A DNA stretch of 64,000 nucleotides, from contig NZ_LT630337.1 of assembly GCF_900117315.1 (NCBI RefSeq), positions 3,593,719 to 3,657,718 on the forward strand, in the 5' to 3' direction. This DNA comes from Bacillus massilinigeriensis. Lineage in GTDB: Bacteria; Bacillota; Bacilli; Bacillales; Cytobacillaceae. Below are positions 27,757 to 38,460 of this stretch, in pieces. Numbering within the stretch: position 1 is the stretch's first letter; the number at the start of each line of letters is the position of its first letter. The notes beneath the pieces were generated by a model. The model ran no database searches. It was not told where the DNA came from and was given only the letters and a program-made list of their open reading frames with translations. The position numbers and the translations under genes are program-made.

Positions 27757-27868
27757 TTATCCGCGAAAATTTGGAATTTATCCGCGATTTTTTTAATATA
27801 TCCGCGAAAAATTCTATATATCCGCGATTTTTGAAAAATATCCGCGATTATTCGATTTTATCCGCGAT
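27757..27868. repeat. CGCG array, 20-bp period
   Basis: TCCGCGA starts at 27760, 27781, 27801, 27821, 27841 and 27861. The spacer sequences differ and are AT-rich. It sits in the 550-bp gap between ctpB and the M23 gene, otherwise without a gene; a weak A-run hairpin (ATCGTCCGC ... GCGAACGA, about 27925-27950) may terminate the M23 transcript. Confidence 0.85.
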
Positions 27869-28046
27869 ACCACTTTTCACCCTACCAAAGCCCCATTTTC
27901 GAATTCTTCTCTCAAAAAAAAATCGTCCGCCAACTAAATAGCGAACGACTTTTGTTATATAAATGAAATTGTCTTAAAAATTGCAGGGTACCTAGCATCA
28001 CTTTTCTTGGAAATTTCGTTATCATCAATAAGATAGTTGCTGGTTT

Positions 28047-29279
28047 TTAAAACGGTACAACACTTCTTGGATCGATTGCATTGGATTTAGACTGTGTCCA
28101 AGGGCCACGATGTAATTCAAAATGTAAATGTTGGCCAGTTGAATCTCCTGTGCTTCCCATAGTACCGATTCGTTGACCTTTTTTCACTACTTGTCCTGAG
28201 CTTACTGCTCTTGAACCAGATCTCATATGTGCATAAACAGTTGTGTAAACCTGTCCATCAATATTATGTGAAATAAAGACTACCTCTCCATAACTGCTGG
28301 AACGATAGGATTGGATGACAACCCCGTCTGCTGCTGCAACGATTGGATTTGTACCACCTTGGGCAATGTCAATACCTGCATGGTAGCTACCCCATCTCAT
28401 TCCTAGACCTGAAGTAATCATACCTGCTACTGGTCTTGTGAAGGTTCCAGATGAAACTGGAGGTGCAGAGCCAGTATTACCGTTATTGTTGTAGCTTGAA
28501 GATTGACGTTGTCTCTCTAGCTCTAACGCCTTTTGAAGAGCTGATTGCTGTGCTGCAAGGATCCGCTCTTCCTCTTCTAGAGAAAGCATTTCTGCATGTG
28601 CTTCTTCCTCTTTTTCCTTCAATGCAGACATTAATTGATCCTTCTCGGCCTTTTTCGCGTCTAAGCTGCTCTTCATTTGTTGTAATTCTGCATGTTTTTT
28701 CTCTAAATCAGCTAATTTATCTTCCACTTGTTTTTGCTTTTTCTCTAAAAGCTCTTTATCTGCCTTTTGCTCACGAAGTATGTCCTGGTCTGCTTCAACA
28801 ATAGTTGCGACTGCACTGACACGGTCGATAAAATCGCTAAAGCTTTGGGCACCCATTAGAACGTCTAGATAACTAACTGTTCCACCATTTTCCTGGAAGG
28901 AACGAGCGCGCTCTTTTAATAATTCATTTCGTTTATTAATACGCTTGGTTAGTTCAGCAATCTCTTTTTCTAGCTTTTTAATCTCTGTCTTTGTATCTTG
29001 GATTTGCTCTTTCTTTTCTACAATTTTATTTTGTGTATCCTGAATCGTGATGTTTATTTGAGTAAGTTCCTCTTTCACATCATTTTGTTGACCTTGTAGT
29101 TTTTCAATTTCATTGTTTTTATTCCCAATTTTAGAATTGAGGTCAGAACGTTTATTTTTGATCGTATTTATTTCATCCGATTTAGATGCATATGCCTTTT
29201 CTACGTTAGGAACACCAGCTGCAAGGGTACCTAAGGTTAATGAGGCGATTACTGATAGTGTTAATATTGATTTCTTCAT
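28047..29279 (-). CDS. FtsEX-linked coiled-coil M23 peptidoglycan hydrolase
   Basis: 410-residue secreted protein: signal peptide to about residue 31 (AYA|SKSDE), long coiled coil (about 33-265, rich in K/E/Q heptads), then an M23 LytM domain (about 290-405) with the zinc motifs HAGID and HLHFELH. This is the EnvC/PcsB-like layout of hydrolases switched on by the FtsEX ABC complex, whose genes lie immediately upstream on the same strand, so I infer activation by FtsEX at the cell wall. In B. subtilis the FtsEX-dependent enzyme is CwlO, encoded elsewhere. Start ATG 29279 behind AAAGGAG. Confidence 0.88.
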   Translation of the reverse strand: MKKSILTLSVIASLTLGTLAAGVPNVEKAYASKSDEINTIKNKRSDLNSKIGNKNNEIEKLQGQQNDVKEELTQINITIQDTQNKIVEKKEQIQDTKTEIKKLEKEIAELTKRINKRNELLKERARSFQENGGTVSYLDVLMGAQSFSDFIDRVSAVATIVEADQDILREQKADKELLEKKQKQVEDKLADLEKKHAELQQMKSSLDAKKAEKDQLMSALKEKEEEAHAEMLSLEEEERILAAQQSALQKALELERQRQSSSYNNNGNTGSAPPVSSGTFTRPVAGMITSGLGMRWGSYHAGIDIAQGGTNPIVAAADGVVIQSYRSSSYGEVVFISHNIDGQVYTTVYAHMRSGSRAVSSGQVVKKGQRIGTMGSTGDSTGQHLHFELHRGPWTQSKSNAIDPRSVVPF

Positions 29280-29423
29280 CGATTTCTCCTTTCCTATCTA
29301 CTATGTAGGGTAAATCGTCAGTTTTCTCTACTAACCTATTAAAATATTTTGAGGAGCCTGTCCAACTTTTATCGATAGATAGATTTGTTGACAGGCGTCC
29401 ATTTTTTCTTTTACTAAAACCGT

Positions 29424-30317
29424 TTAAACCTTCAAAAACTTTCTAACGGACATTAAGCTTCCCCAAATTCCAATTATTCCACCCATTAATAAGAGGAGGA
29501 AAGAAACTTGATAGACAAATGGGCTGAATTCTAATATTTGAATGAAGTTCCCTTCCAGCCTTGGCTGAAGGTAACCATAGGCATAGTAATAGGCTGTGCT
29601 GACAAGAGCAATTGGAATCACTGCTCCTAATAATCCTAGCCAAAGACCTTCTAAGAAGAATGGCCAGCGGATAAAGGCATTGGTTGCACCTACTAACCTC
29701 ATAATCTCAATTTCATTTCTACGTGCAATGATCGTAATTTTGATTGTATTCGAGATTAAGAACATCGCTGTGAAAAGTAGTCCAATGATTAGAACTAGGC
29801 CAACATTACGGCTAACCTTGATGCTTTTGAAAAGCTTCTCCACTTTCCCTTGACCGTATTTCACTTTGGCAGCATAGTCCATTTTTTCAATTTTCTTAGC
29901 TACTTTCATGGTATCTGTAGGGTTTTTCGTCTTTACGATAAATACATCGTTTAGTGGGTTATCCTGCTCAAATAGCTTGTAGGCATCCCCTTCTTCTCCC
30001 ATACTGTCAATCAGATGCTGTAGCTCTTCTGCTTTAGAAGAGAACGTCACACCTTTTACTTGCGAAATATTCTCGATTTGATTTTTGAGCAATTCCTGCT
30101 GTTCTTTATTGGCAGTGAGATCGATGTGAACGCGGATTTCCACGTCCTCCTCAATTGTCGTAGCAACTTTATTTAGATTCATCATAATGACGAAAAATAC
30201 ACCAACTAAAATTAAAGTTACCGTTACGGCACTTACTGACGCAAAGGTCATCCAACCATTTCTGCTTAAGCTTTTGGCACTTTCTCTAAAATGACGACGA
30301 AGAGTTCTAGCTTTCAT
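29424..30317 (-). CDS. ftsX: Cell-division ABC transporter permease FtsX
   Basis: 297 residues, the usual FtsX length, with an N-terminal membrane helix (about 22-44), a large outside loop and three C-terminal helices. FtsX transmits ATPase-driven conformational change to an extracellular hydrolase, here most likely the M23 protein encoded next. Start ATG 30317 behind GAGGTG; it overlaps the end of ftsE by 11 bases. Confidence 0.94.
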   Translation of the reverse strand: MKARTLRRHFRESAKSLSRNGWMTFASVSAVTVTLILVGVFFVIMMNLNKVATTIEEDVEIRVHIDLTANKEQQELLKNQIENISQVKGVTFSSKAEELQHLIDSMGEEGDAYKLFEQDNPLNDVFIVKTKNPTDTMKVAKKIEKMDYAAKVKYGQGKVEKLFKSIKVSRNVGLVLIIGLLFTAMFLISNTIKITIIARRNEIEIMRLVGATNAFIRWPFFLEGLWLGLLGAVIPIALVSTAYYYAYGYLQPRLEGNFIQILEFSPFVYQVSFLLLLMGGIIGIWGSLMSVRKFLKV

Positions 30318-30993
30318 ATCCGTAATCACCTCTTACTTCGTCACGGGCAATTCTTCCACTTTCAATCGCAATGACCCGATGCTTAATTGTGTTCACAATT
30401 TCTCTGTTGTGTGTTGCCATAACTACGGTTGTGCCTCTCGTGTTGATTTCTTCAAAAATATTCATGATTTCCCATGAGGTTTCAGGGTCCAGGTTCCCTG
30501 TTGGCTCGTCTGCAATAACTACTTTTGGAGAGTTAACGATGGAACGGGCAATGGACACCCTTTGTTGCTCTCCACCTGAAAGCTCAGTTGGAAGCATTCT
30601 TGCTTTATGCTTCAAACCAACTAGATCCAAAGTTTCCATGACACGTCTTTTGATAGTCTTCGGCTGCTCCTCAATAACCTCAAGGGCAAAAGCGACATTT
30701 TCAAACACAGTTAATGTTGGTAACAGTTTAAAATCCTGGAATACGACTCCAATATTACGTCTTAATAATGGAACCCGATTATTTCTTAATTTTCCAAGAT
30801 TGACACCGTTAATCATGATGGTACCTTTTGTTGGCCTTTCTTCTCTATACATCATTTTGATAAAGGTAGATTTACCAGCCCCACTTGGGCCAACTACATA
30901 TACGAATTCACCTTGCTTAATCCGAACATCAATACCGTTTGCTGCAATTACACCGTTCGGATATTTTTTATATACGTCTTGCATTTCTATCAT
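30307..30993 (-). CDS. ftsE: Cell-division ATPase FtsE
   Basis: 228 residues. Walker A GPSGAGKST near 37, signature LSGGEQQR near 139, Walker B VIADEPTGNLDP. Partner of FtsX at the membrane. Start ATG 30993 with AGGTG six bases upstream is chosen over the ATG three codons before. Confidence 0.95.
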   Translation of the reverse strand: MIEMQDVYKKYPNGVIAANGIDVRIKQGEFVYVVGPSGAGKSTFIKMMYREERPTKGTIMINGVNLGKLRNNRVPLLRRNIGVVFQDFKLLPTLTVFENVAFALEVIEEQPKTIKRRVMETLDLVGLKHKARMLPTELSGGEQQRVSIARSIVNSPKVVIADEPTGNLDPETSWEIMNIFEEINTRGTTVVMATHNREIVNTIKHRVIAIESGRIARDEVRGDYGYES

Positions 30994-31561
30994 TAACATC
31001 ACCTAAGTTTAGTTTGAATTTTATCTGAGTAAATGAAATGTTGTTTAGTCGTAACCTGTCTAAAACATGTTGCAATATCCGAGGCAAAAGACGATTTATT
31101 TAGGTTCAAAATAAGCGGTCTAGTATGAATCATTACGTTAAATAACCATTTTCAAAGAACGACAAAAAGAATAGGAATCTTCGACAAATTCCCTAATGTC
31201 CTAACAAAATATTGTTCACTTCAGCACATTAACCATTATAACATCATATATCGGCAAATTGGTCGGTTAAAATATTACATTTTCTTTTCAAGAAACCAAT
31301 ATATCCGACATTTTCCTCTTTTTTAATTAAAATACGATAAAAAACGCCAATATCCTCCTTTCTAGTCCAAATGTTCTACAACAAATTTAGTTATTTAGGG
31401 GGATTTTTTTAGTAAAGAAAAGATGGGAACAAAAAAAGAAGGATGTTGAAGACATCTCCTGTAGGTAAAAGATGTCTTCATTCATCCTTCCATTTATTAT
31501 TTGATTCATTCTATTTCTACTATAATTCCGCTCATTACATTTGAAAGGTTATGCTACTCTC
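30994..31561. other. Intergenic region cccB-ftsE with strong hairpin
   Basis: The 568-bp gap contains a long two-part stem at 31438-31490: GAAGGATG pairs with CATCCTTC and inside it GAAGACATC with GATGTCTTC. On the minus strand it is followed by CTTTTTTTG, so it terminates cccB. The rest is AT-rich and presumably holds the ftsE promoter. Confidence 0.75.
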
Positions 31562-31912
31562 TTATTTTTTTGCAGCTAACCAATCAGCAACAGTTGTTGC
31601 ATCTGCGCCTGTTAATTGTCCAGCAGGCATTGCATTTTGTCCATCTACAATGATTTTTTCAATTTCATCTTTTGAAAGCTTCGCGCCCACTTTTGTTAAG
31701 TCAGGACCTACGCCACCTGTTAAATCTGCAGCGTGGCAACTAGAACATTTCTGACTAAATAATTTCTCTGCATCTCCACCGCTAGCTGTTTCTGTTGTTG
31801 TACCAGAATCACTAGATCCTGTGTCTTTGCTCTCTCCAGCATCATCCCCGCCGCCACAAGCAGCAAGTACTAGAGAGGTTCCCATTAGTAAAGCTAGTAG
31901 CTTCTTCTTCAC
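31562..31912 (-). CDS. cccB: Lipoprotein cytochrome c-551
   Basis: 116 residues: lipobox VLAAC near 19, a Ser/Thr/Gly-rich linker and a small class I cytochrome c domain with heme motif CSSCH near 56-60 and the axial Met in NAMPAGQL. It carries electrons at the outer membrane face, probably to a cytochrome c oxidase. Start is GTG 31912 behind GAGGGGGAG. Confidence 0.93.
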   Translation of the reverse strand: MKKKLLALLMGTSLVLAACGGGDDAGESKDTGSSDSGTTTETASGGDAEKLFSQKCSSCHAADLTGGVGPDLTKVGAKLSKDEIEKIIVDGQNAMPAGQLTGADATTVADWLAAKK

Positions 31913-31963
31913 ATAAACTCCCCCTCAAGATAATTAGCGTATTTCAAGAATATTATACCAATT

Positions 31964-32824
31964 CTAGCCCCTTTTGAAACCCTCGCCAAGCACCTCAGCC
32001 GCATCCATGACAATAACAAACGCAGTCGGATCAATGGTTTCGACAAGATGTTTCAATTTTGTGAATTCTGTTTGATCCACCACTGCCATTAGAACAGGCC
32101 GCTCAGATTCAGTATAACCTCCGTATGCAGATAGTTTTGTCACACCACGGTTTATTTTATTCAATATCCCTTCTCGAACCTCATCCTGCTTGTTGGTGAT
32201 AATCATCGCCATCTTCGAACGATTGAACCCCACCTGCACTAAGTCAATGGTTTTACTTGTGACAAAGAGCCCAATTAACGCATATAACCCGCTCTCAATA
32301 TTAAAAACCGTCGCTGCCGTAAGCACAATCAGCCCATCGATAATCATGACGCATGTGCCTAAAGTAAGTCCTGTATATTTATTAATAATTTGTGCCGCTA
32401 AATCCGTTCCACCGGTTGAAGCGTTCCCCCGAAAGACCAAACCGAGCCCCATCCCGACACCCATTCCTCCAAATAATGCACCCAATAACGGATCATGTGT
32501 CCACGGTTCAATATCATTTGTTAAAAAGACAATAAAAGGAAGAAACACGGTTCCCAATAAAGTCTTTATTCCATAATGCTTTCCTAAGAAAATTACTCCT
32601 GCAATAAACAACGGAATATTAAATGCCCACTGAACAAATGCCGGTTCCCACCCAAATACCTCATGCGTAATCGTACTAATCCCACTGACCCCACCTGAAG
32701 CCACACGGTTCGGCAGCAAAAACACATTAAATGACAAACCAACAATCGCCGACCCAATCAAGATATATATATATTCAAAAAGTCTCTCTAATTTTGGATG
32801 ATATGTACGCTGCTTTCGTCTCAT
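31964..32824 (-). CDS. yvjA: YitT family membrane protein (YvjA)
   Basis: 286 residues with five to six hydrophobic segments and a C-terminal DUF2179 cytoplasmic domain (about 215-280, MAMIITNKQDEVREGILNKI). Characteristic segments are ASGGVSGISTI and NASTGGTDLAAQIINKYTGL. Function unknown. Placed between prfB and cccB as in B. subtilis. Confidence 0.85.
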   Translation of the reverse strand: MRRKQRTYHPKLERLFEYIYILIGSAIVGLSFNVFLLPNRVASGGVSGISTITHEVFGWEPAFVQWAFNIPLFIAGVIFLGKHYGIKTLLGTVFLPFIVFLTNDIEPWTHDPLLGALFGGMGVGMGLGLVFRGNASTGGTDLAAQIINKYTGLTLGTCVMIIDGLIVLTAATVFNIESGLYALIGLFVTSKTIDLVQVGFNRSKMAMIITNKQDEVREGILNKINRGVTKLSAYGGYTESERPVLMAVVDQTEFTKLKHLVETIDPTAFVIVMDAAEVLGEGFKRG

Positions 32825-32929
32825 TGTTGCTCACTACTCCTTTAGTTACATGATTGCCGACAGTGAGTATAACATGTGGTCGAGAAATAAGTAAATGCCA
32901 GCCGTTTGCCGTGTTAAAGCGGGAGAGGG

Positions 32930-33030
32930 GTGGGACGGGACAGGTTCCGCGGGACATGGGGACAGGTTCATTGTCCCGCTCGTCTGTTCGGAACGGAGGG
33001 GCCAAGGGGCGGGTTAACTGTCCCGCTCTC
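32930..33030. repeat. GGGACAGGTTC-type short repeats
   Basis: GGGACGGGACAGGTTC, GGGGACAGGTTCATTGTCCCGC and ACTGTCCCGCTC occur within 100 bp, GC-rich and partly self-complementary. They resemble the GGTGACAGG-type palindromes elsewhere in the window. Probably a decayed dispersed repeat. Confidence 0.5.
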
Positions 33031-33224
33031 TGTTCGCCGCTCGTTTGGTGGATGTGTTGGGGAATAGGAATTTAATTTAGTTTTAGTTTCAGTGGAGGGG
33101 TCTATAATTATTCTTTTGCTATTTGGGGATTTATAAAAATAATTGATTTAGAGGGAGTAGTTAAATGGGAGGCTTGGGAGGAAACTTGAATTTCTGGTTT
33201 AGTTTCGCATGAATTCTTGGAGGT

Positions 33225-33470
33225 TCGCGAACATTAGTTGGGATTTACGAATAAAGGCTGGGGTTCGCGTACAACAACTGGGTTTCACGTACATTGGTTT
33301 CGCGAATAAATGGGAAATTTCGCGAAAATCCCTCAATTATCGCGAGTATTCATAGAGTTTCGCGAATAAATTTTGGATTCGCGAATAAAAGTCATGTTTT
33401 CGCGAATAAATTTCAAATTTCGCGAGTATTTCTCTAATTTTCGCGAATAAATTTGATTTTTCGCGAATAA
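33225..33470. repeat. CGCG array, 20-bp period, TTCGCGAATAAA variant
   Basis: CGCGA starts at 33301, 33321, 33341, 33361, 33401 and 33421, with near-register copies at 33380, 33442 and 33462 and weaker ones at 33225 and 33266. The core is TTCGCGAA, itself palindromic, unlike the ATCGCGGATAT of the other blocks. The region 33480-34035 that follows is AC-rich and contains no gene I can support. Confidence 0.85.
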
Positions 33471-34035
33471 TCAGGGATTCAACCTGAATTTTTGGTATAG
33501 ATTCTCCTGTTCAACCCATTAATGGGGAGAAAATAACGAGTTTCACATTGCTTTTTCCAAAATAATAGTAGTTTTTAAGGAAAAATGAGTAAAAATTTCA
33601 ATCTTTCAAGCCCAATTACATGGAAAAACCCACCACTAACCAATCCTTCAAATTTCCATTCCACAGAAATACAAATCAATATCCATTTTTCAAAACCCAA
33701 CTTCAGAAATGACCGATTCAAACATCAAATATCTCAATTTCGTGAAAAACCAACGTGATGTAAGCCACACAAATTACTCAATCCCCACAGCCAAGCCCAC
33801 CATTACAGACAATAAATATTTTACTTTGCACAAGATAAATGCGGAATTTACCTAACAAGTCTGTTGCATGCCCCAAACAACACAAAACCCACACAAAATA
33901 GACTAGTTCAACCCCCAAACCTAAACAAAACAAAAAAGACCCCCACCATAACGGCAAAGGCCTTAAGCAGCATCATCACACCAGTCACTGCCAGAGGAGT
34001 CATAAGAACAACTCCCCATTCACAACTAAAATTAC

Positions 34036-35146
34036 TTACTCCGCCAAGCTCAACTTCGAACGCAAATAAGCATCAATGAAAACATCAATATCCCCGTCCA
34101 TGACCGCTTGAACATTTCCGATCTCGGTGTTGGTGCGGTGATCTTTTACCATGGAGTAGGGGTGGAAAACGTAGGAACGAATTTGGCTGCCCCATCCGAT
34201 TTCCTTTTGCTCGCCGCGAATTTCAAGTAGCTCCTGCTCTTGCTCTTCAATTTTCTTTTGGTAGAGCTTTGCTTTTAGCATTTTCATTGCGGTTTCGCGG
34301 TTTTTGATTTGGGAGCGCTCGGTTTGGCAGCTCACGACGATTCCTGTTGGAATATGGGTGATACGAACGGCTGAATCAGTTGTGTTAATATGCTGACCAC
34401 CGGCTCCGGTTGAACGATACGTATCAATTCTTAAATCGGCTGTACGGATTTCGATTTCGATGTCATCGTTAAATTCAGGCATCACTTCACAGGATACGAA
34501 GGATGTATGACGGCGGCCGGATGCATCAAATGGAGAGATCCTTACCAATCGGTGTACCCCTTTTTCTGCTTTTAAATATCCGTATGCATTATGACCTTTG
34601 ATGGCAAGTGTGACACTTTTGATTCCTGCCTCATCACCTGGTAAATAGTCAAGTGTTTCTACTTTGAAGCCTTTTTTCTCTGCCCATCTTGTGTACATGC
34701 GAAGGAGCATGGATCCCCAGTCCTGAGATTCCGTTCCACCTGCACCTGGGTGAAGCTCTAAAATGGCATTATTTTTATCATATTCTCCGCTTAAAAGGAG
34801 GTTTAATTCGAATTGGTTTAGTCGGTTCGTTAAATCCTTTAACTCTTCTTCCAATTCCTGCTGTAGCTCTTCGTCGCTTTCTTCCTTAACAAGCTCATAG
34901 GTTAGCTCGAGATTTTCGAAGGTTTCATTCATATCATGAAACTCATTGACCTCATCCTTCAGACCATTTGCTTCAGCAATAACCGTTTGTGCCTTCTGTT
35001 GGTCATCCCAAAAATTCGGGTATGTCATTTCATCCTCGAGCTGGGCAATGCGTGCCTCTTTGTTATCTAAGTCAAAGAGACCCCCTAAAGTCCGCTAATC
35101 TCTTAGCCGTTTTTTCTAGTTCGTTACGAATATCTCCTAATTCCAT
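34036..35146 (-). CDS. prfB: Peptide chain release factor 2, programmed +1 frameshift
   Basis: Release factor for UGA and UAA. The first 24 codons run from ATG 35146 ([10 protein letters not shown]) to an in-frame TGA at 35074-35072; decoding slips +1 and continues with GAC into DNKEAR and the long frame down to 34036. The SPF anticodon-like motif (ISPFDASGR) and the peptidyl-transferase GGQ ([15 protein letters not shown]) are both present. Total about 370 residues, the normal RF2 length. Autoregulation: low RF2 favours frameshifting. Ribosome site GAGGTG precedes the ATG. Confidence 0.96.
35068..35085 (-). promoter_or_regulatory. RF2 frameshift site
   Basis: AGGGGGTCTCTTTGACTT: an internal Shine-Dalgarno-like AGGGGG three bases before the slippery CTT and stop TGA followed by C. 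This is the classic prfB arrangement (CTT TGA C). Confidence 0.95.
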
Positions 35147-35345
35147 ATACGGTTCACCTCAAAAATAATTATATTCTATAAAACATGATTTGCTGTATGA
35201 TTTGGATGTTGTTTTTTATTATCATCCTTTAAAGTCACGATTTCAACCTTAAGAATTTTTTTCAGGCGTCCATGATTTTATTAATTCCGGGGCCGAACCC
35301 TTTTCCATGGATAGCACCATTTAGTCCAAAACTCAAAACAAGCAG

Positions 35346-35397
35346 GAAAAAAGAGTCGGCAAAGCCGTTAAAAACAGCTTCGCCGGCCCCTCTTTTC
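35346..35397 (-). terminator. Terminator behind secA
   Basis: AAAAAGAGTCGGC pairs with GCCGGCCCCTCTTTT with a small mismatch; T/A runs on both sides. It lies in the 328-bp secA-prfB gap, which otherwise holds only AT-rich sequence and the prfB promoter region. Confidence 0.65.
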
Positions 35398-35474
35398 ATC
35401 AAAAAAACCAACTCGTGTATCAAAAGGGAGTCAATCTAAATTCAACCCCTCCCGAAAAAACACGAAACTAAAGT

Positions 35475-37988
35475 TTATTCAAACTTTCCATGACAATTCT
35501 TATATTTCTTCCCGCTTCCGCAAGGGCATGGTGCGTTGCGGCCGATGTTTTCCTTTTTCACGACAGGCTTTTTCTTAACTGGTTGGCCCTCTTCTTTCGG
35601 ATTCACCGCTTGACCTTTTGCTACTTCTTCACGTTCTAGGTTGTTGCGAATTTCCGCCTTCATGATATATTTCGCAACGTCATCCTCGATGGAAGATATC
35701 ATTGCTTCAAACATCGCAAAACCTTCATGGTTGTATTCGCGAAGGGGGTCAATTTGTCCATAGGCGCGTAAATGGATTCCTTCACGAAGGTGATCCATAG
35801 CATCAATATGGTCGGTCCACTTAGAGTCTACGGAACGAAGAACGATAACCTTTTCGAATTCGCGCATTTGGTCGTAGCCAAGCTGCTCTTCCTTTTCATC
35901 GTAACGTTCTTTAACTTTAGCGAATACGAATTCGACAACCTCATCGGTATCTTTTCCGCGTAAATCATCGATGGTAATATCGCCTTCACGGAGGAGATTT
36001 CCTTCGATATAGTCAACGATATTTTCAAGATTTTCTTGTAGTTGTTCATCATTATCAAGATCATGTGCCCCGATATTACGCTCAATCGAAGTTTGAATCA
36101 TATTTTCAACAATTTCACGAAGACTTTCTGACTCCAATACTTCGTTACGTTGTTTATATAAAATTTCACGTTGCTGACGAAGCACATCGTCATATTGTAA
36201 AAGCTGTTTACGAGCATCGAAGTTGTTACCTTCTACACGTTTTTGTGCAGATTCAACCGCTTTTGAAACCATTTTACTTTGGATTGGCTGGGAATCATCC
36301 ATTCCGAGCTTCTCCATCATCGCTTTCATATTATCTGAACCAAAGCGTCGCATTAATTCATCTTCCATTGAAAGATAGAATTGGGTTACCCCTGGATCTC
36401 CTTGACGACCAGAACGTCCACGGAGCTGGTTATCGATACGACGGCTCTCATGACGTTCCGTACCAATAACAGCAAGTCCACCAAGCTCTTTTACACCTTC
36501 GCCCAGCTTGATATCCGTACCACGACCAGCCATGTTCGTTGCAATCGTAACTGCACCTTTTTGTCCGGCATCTAAAATAATTTCAGCCTCACGACCATGG
36601 TTTTTCGCGTTCAACACATTATGTGGAATGCCTTTTTTCGTTAAATATTTAGAGATTAATTCAGAGGTTTCAATTGCAACCGTACCAACAAGGACCGGTT
36701 GACCATTTTTATGGCGCTCTGCAATATCCTCAACTACCGCACGAAACTTCCCATTCATCGAAGAGTAAATTAAATCTGCTCGGTCATCACGAATGATTGG
36801 TCTGTTCGTTGGAATCACGATAACATTCATATTATAAATGTTGCGGAATTCCTCTTCTTCTGTCTTCGCTGTACCAGTCATCCCCGCAAGTTTTTCATAC
36901 ATACGGAAGTAGTTCTGGAATGTGATGGTTGCTAAGGTCATGCTTTCATTTTGAACCTCGAGGCCTTCTTTTGCTTCAATTGCTTGATGCAGACCTTCAC
37001 TATAACGGCGTCCCTTCATTAAGCGGCCAGTGAACTGGTCAACGATAATGATTTCACCGTCTTGAACAACATAATCTATATCGCGATGCATACTAGCATG
37101 TGCTTTTAACGCTTGAGAAATATGATGGTTCAAGGTTACGTGGGAGACATCAAAAAGGTTTTCGATTCCAAAGATAGTTTCTGCCTTTGTCATCCCTTCT
37201 TCTGTCAGCTGAACACCCTTAGTTTTTTCATCATACGTATAGTCTTCTTCCTTTTTCAACATACGAACAAACGTATTCGCTTGATGATATAAAGCAGTAG
37301 ACTTCTGAGCTTGGCCAGAAATAATTAATGGCGTACGGGCTTCATCAATTAAAATCGAGTCAACCTCGTCAATGACCGCGTAAAAAAGTGGCCGCTGAAC
37401 CTTTTGCTCTTTATAAAGCACCATGTTATCACGTAAATAGTCGAAGCCTAATTCGTTATTTGTGCTATAAGTAATGTCACAAGCATAGGCTGCTTGCTTC
37501 TCTTCCTTTGATAAGCCATTTGTATTTAGACCGACCGTTAATCCTAAAAATTCATAAAGCTGACCCATTTCAACTGCGTCACGGCTTGCTAAGTATTCGT
37601 TGACTGTAACAACGTGTACGCCTTTTCCAGATAGGGCATTTAAATAAACGGGCATTGTGGAGGTTAATGTTTTCCCTTCCCCCGTTTTCATCTCGGAAAT
37701 ATTCCCTTCATGTAAGGAAACACCGCCCATTAATTGAACAGGATATGGGTATAGGCCTAAAACACGTTTCGCTGCTTCACGCACAATAGCAAATGCTTCA
37801 ACAAGAAGGTCATCTAGTGACTCCCCGTTTTGATATCTAGCTTTAAATTCTTCAGTTTTTCCGCGTAATTCGTCATCAGTAAATTTTTCCGTTTCAGAGG
37901 CAAGAGCTTCAATTTGATCAGCGATTTTGGCTAAACGCTTCAAATCACGTTTATTCTGATCAAACACCTTATTTAAAATTCCAAGCAT
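35475..37988 (-). CDS. secA: Preprotein translocase ATPase SecA
   Basis: 837 residues. Motor of Sec-dependent secretion: N-terminal helicase domain with Walker A MKTGEGKT near 100 and DEVD, preprotein cross-linking domain, second helicase domain ([11 protein letters not shown]), scaffold helix, and C-terminal zinc site [14 protein letters not shown], which binds SecB-like factors or phospholipid. Start ATG 37988 (MLGILNKVF) behind AAAGGAG; an upstream extension of 31 codons is out of family. Essential housekeeping gene. Confidence 0.97.
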   Translation of the reverse strand: MLGILNKVFDQNKRDLKRLAKIADQIEALASETEKFTDDELRGKTEEFKARYQNGESLDDLLVEAFAIVREAAKRVLGLYPYPVQLMGGVSLHEGNISEMKTGEGKTLTSTMPVYLNALSGKGVHVVTVNEYLASRDAVEMGQLYEFLGLTVGLNTNGLSKEEKQAAYACDITYSTNNELGFDYLRDNMVLYKEQKVQRPLFYAVIDEVDSILIDEARTPLIISGQAQKSTALYHQANTFVRMLKKEEDYTYDEKTKGVQLTEEGMTKAETIFGIENLFDVSHVTLNHHISQALKAHASMHRDIDYVVQDGEIIIVDQFTGRLMKGRRYSEGLHQAIEAKEGLEVQNESMTLATITFQNYFRMYEKLAGMTGTAKTEEEEFRNIYNMNVIVIPTNRPIIRDDRADLIYSSMNGKFRAVVEDIAERHKNGQPVLVGTVAIETSELISKYLTKKGIPHNVLNAKNHGREAEIILDAGQKGAVTIATNMAGRGTDIKLGEGVKELGGLAVIGTERHESRRIDNQLRGRSGRQGDPGVTQFYLSMEDELMRRFGSDNMKAMMEKLGMDDSQPIQSKMVSKAVESAQKRVEGNNFDARKQLLQYDDVLRQQREILYKQRNEVLESESLREIVENMIQTSIERNIGAHDLDNDEQLQENLENIVDYIEGNLLREGDITIDDLRGKDTDEVVEFVFAKVKERYDEKEEQLGYDQMREFEKVIVLRSVDSKWTDHIDAMDHLREGIHLRAYGQIDPLREYNHEGFAMFEAMISSIEDDVAKYIMKAEIRNNLEREEVAKGQAVNPKEEGQPVKKKPVVKKENIGRNAPCPCGSGKKYKNCHGKFE

Positions 37989-38407
37989 ACAAACGCTCCT
38001 TTTATATTGGATACGAGAGAACTCATGAGCGAGCAATCGAGGATGATGTAAAATTGGCGCACCATTTGGTTGTCCATTCATTCTTAATGAAAAAAATTCG
38101 CCTCATGACAAGCCGAATCCTCTCATAGTATTTCGAGTAATTCCCTATATATATTACCACTTACAATATTTAGTGACAACTTATGAGAAGCCTGTCGAAT
38201 GTAAGTATAAAATATTTCGAATAGATTGTTCTACGGTTGACTTGGCAAAAAGTTTCATGAAGGGAAGGAAATATGTATTTTACTATGATTTTTGTCTTTA
38301 TTACTAGTTTGGCCATTTCCCGATAAACTGTTACATCATTTTTCCTTCCAACAGAGCTAATCTTGAAGATGCTGCTCGATCAAACGCATTTGTTTAGAAG
38401 CTAAAGA

Positions 38408-38434
38408 CCCCTACAGTCAACTGTAGGGGCCCTT
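38408..38434. terminator. Hairpin between hpf and secA
   Basis: CCCCTACAGT / ACTGTAGGGG, two-base loop. The longer T-run is on the plus strand (CCCTTTTTATC), with TCTTT on the minus side, so it probably ends hpf inefficiently or in both directions. The rest of the 37989-38460 gap is AT-rich and carries the secA promoter region. Confidence 0.65.
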
Positions 38435-38460
38435 TTTATCATTAGGATGTTATTTTCAGA

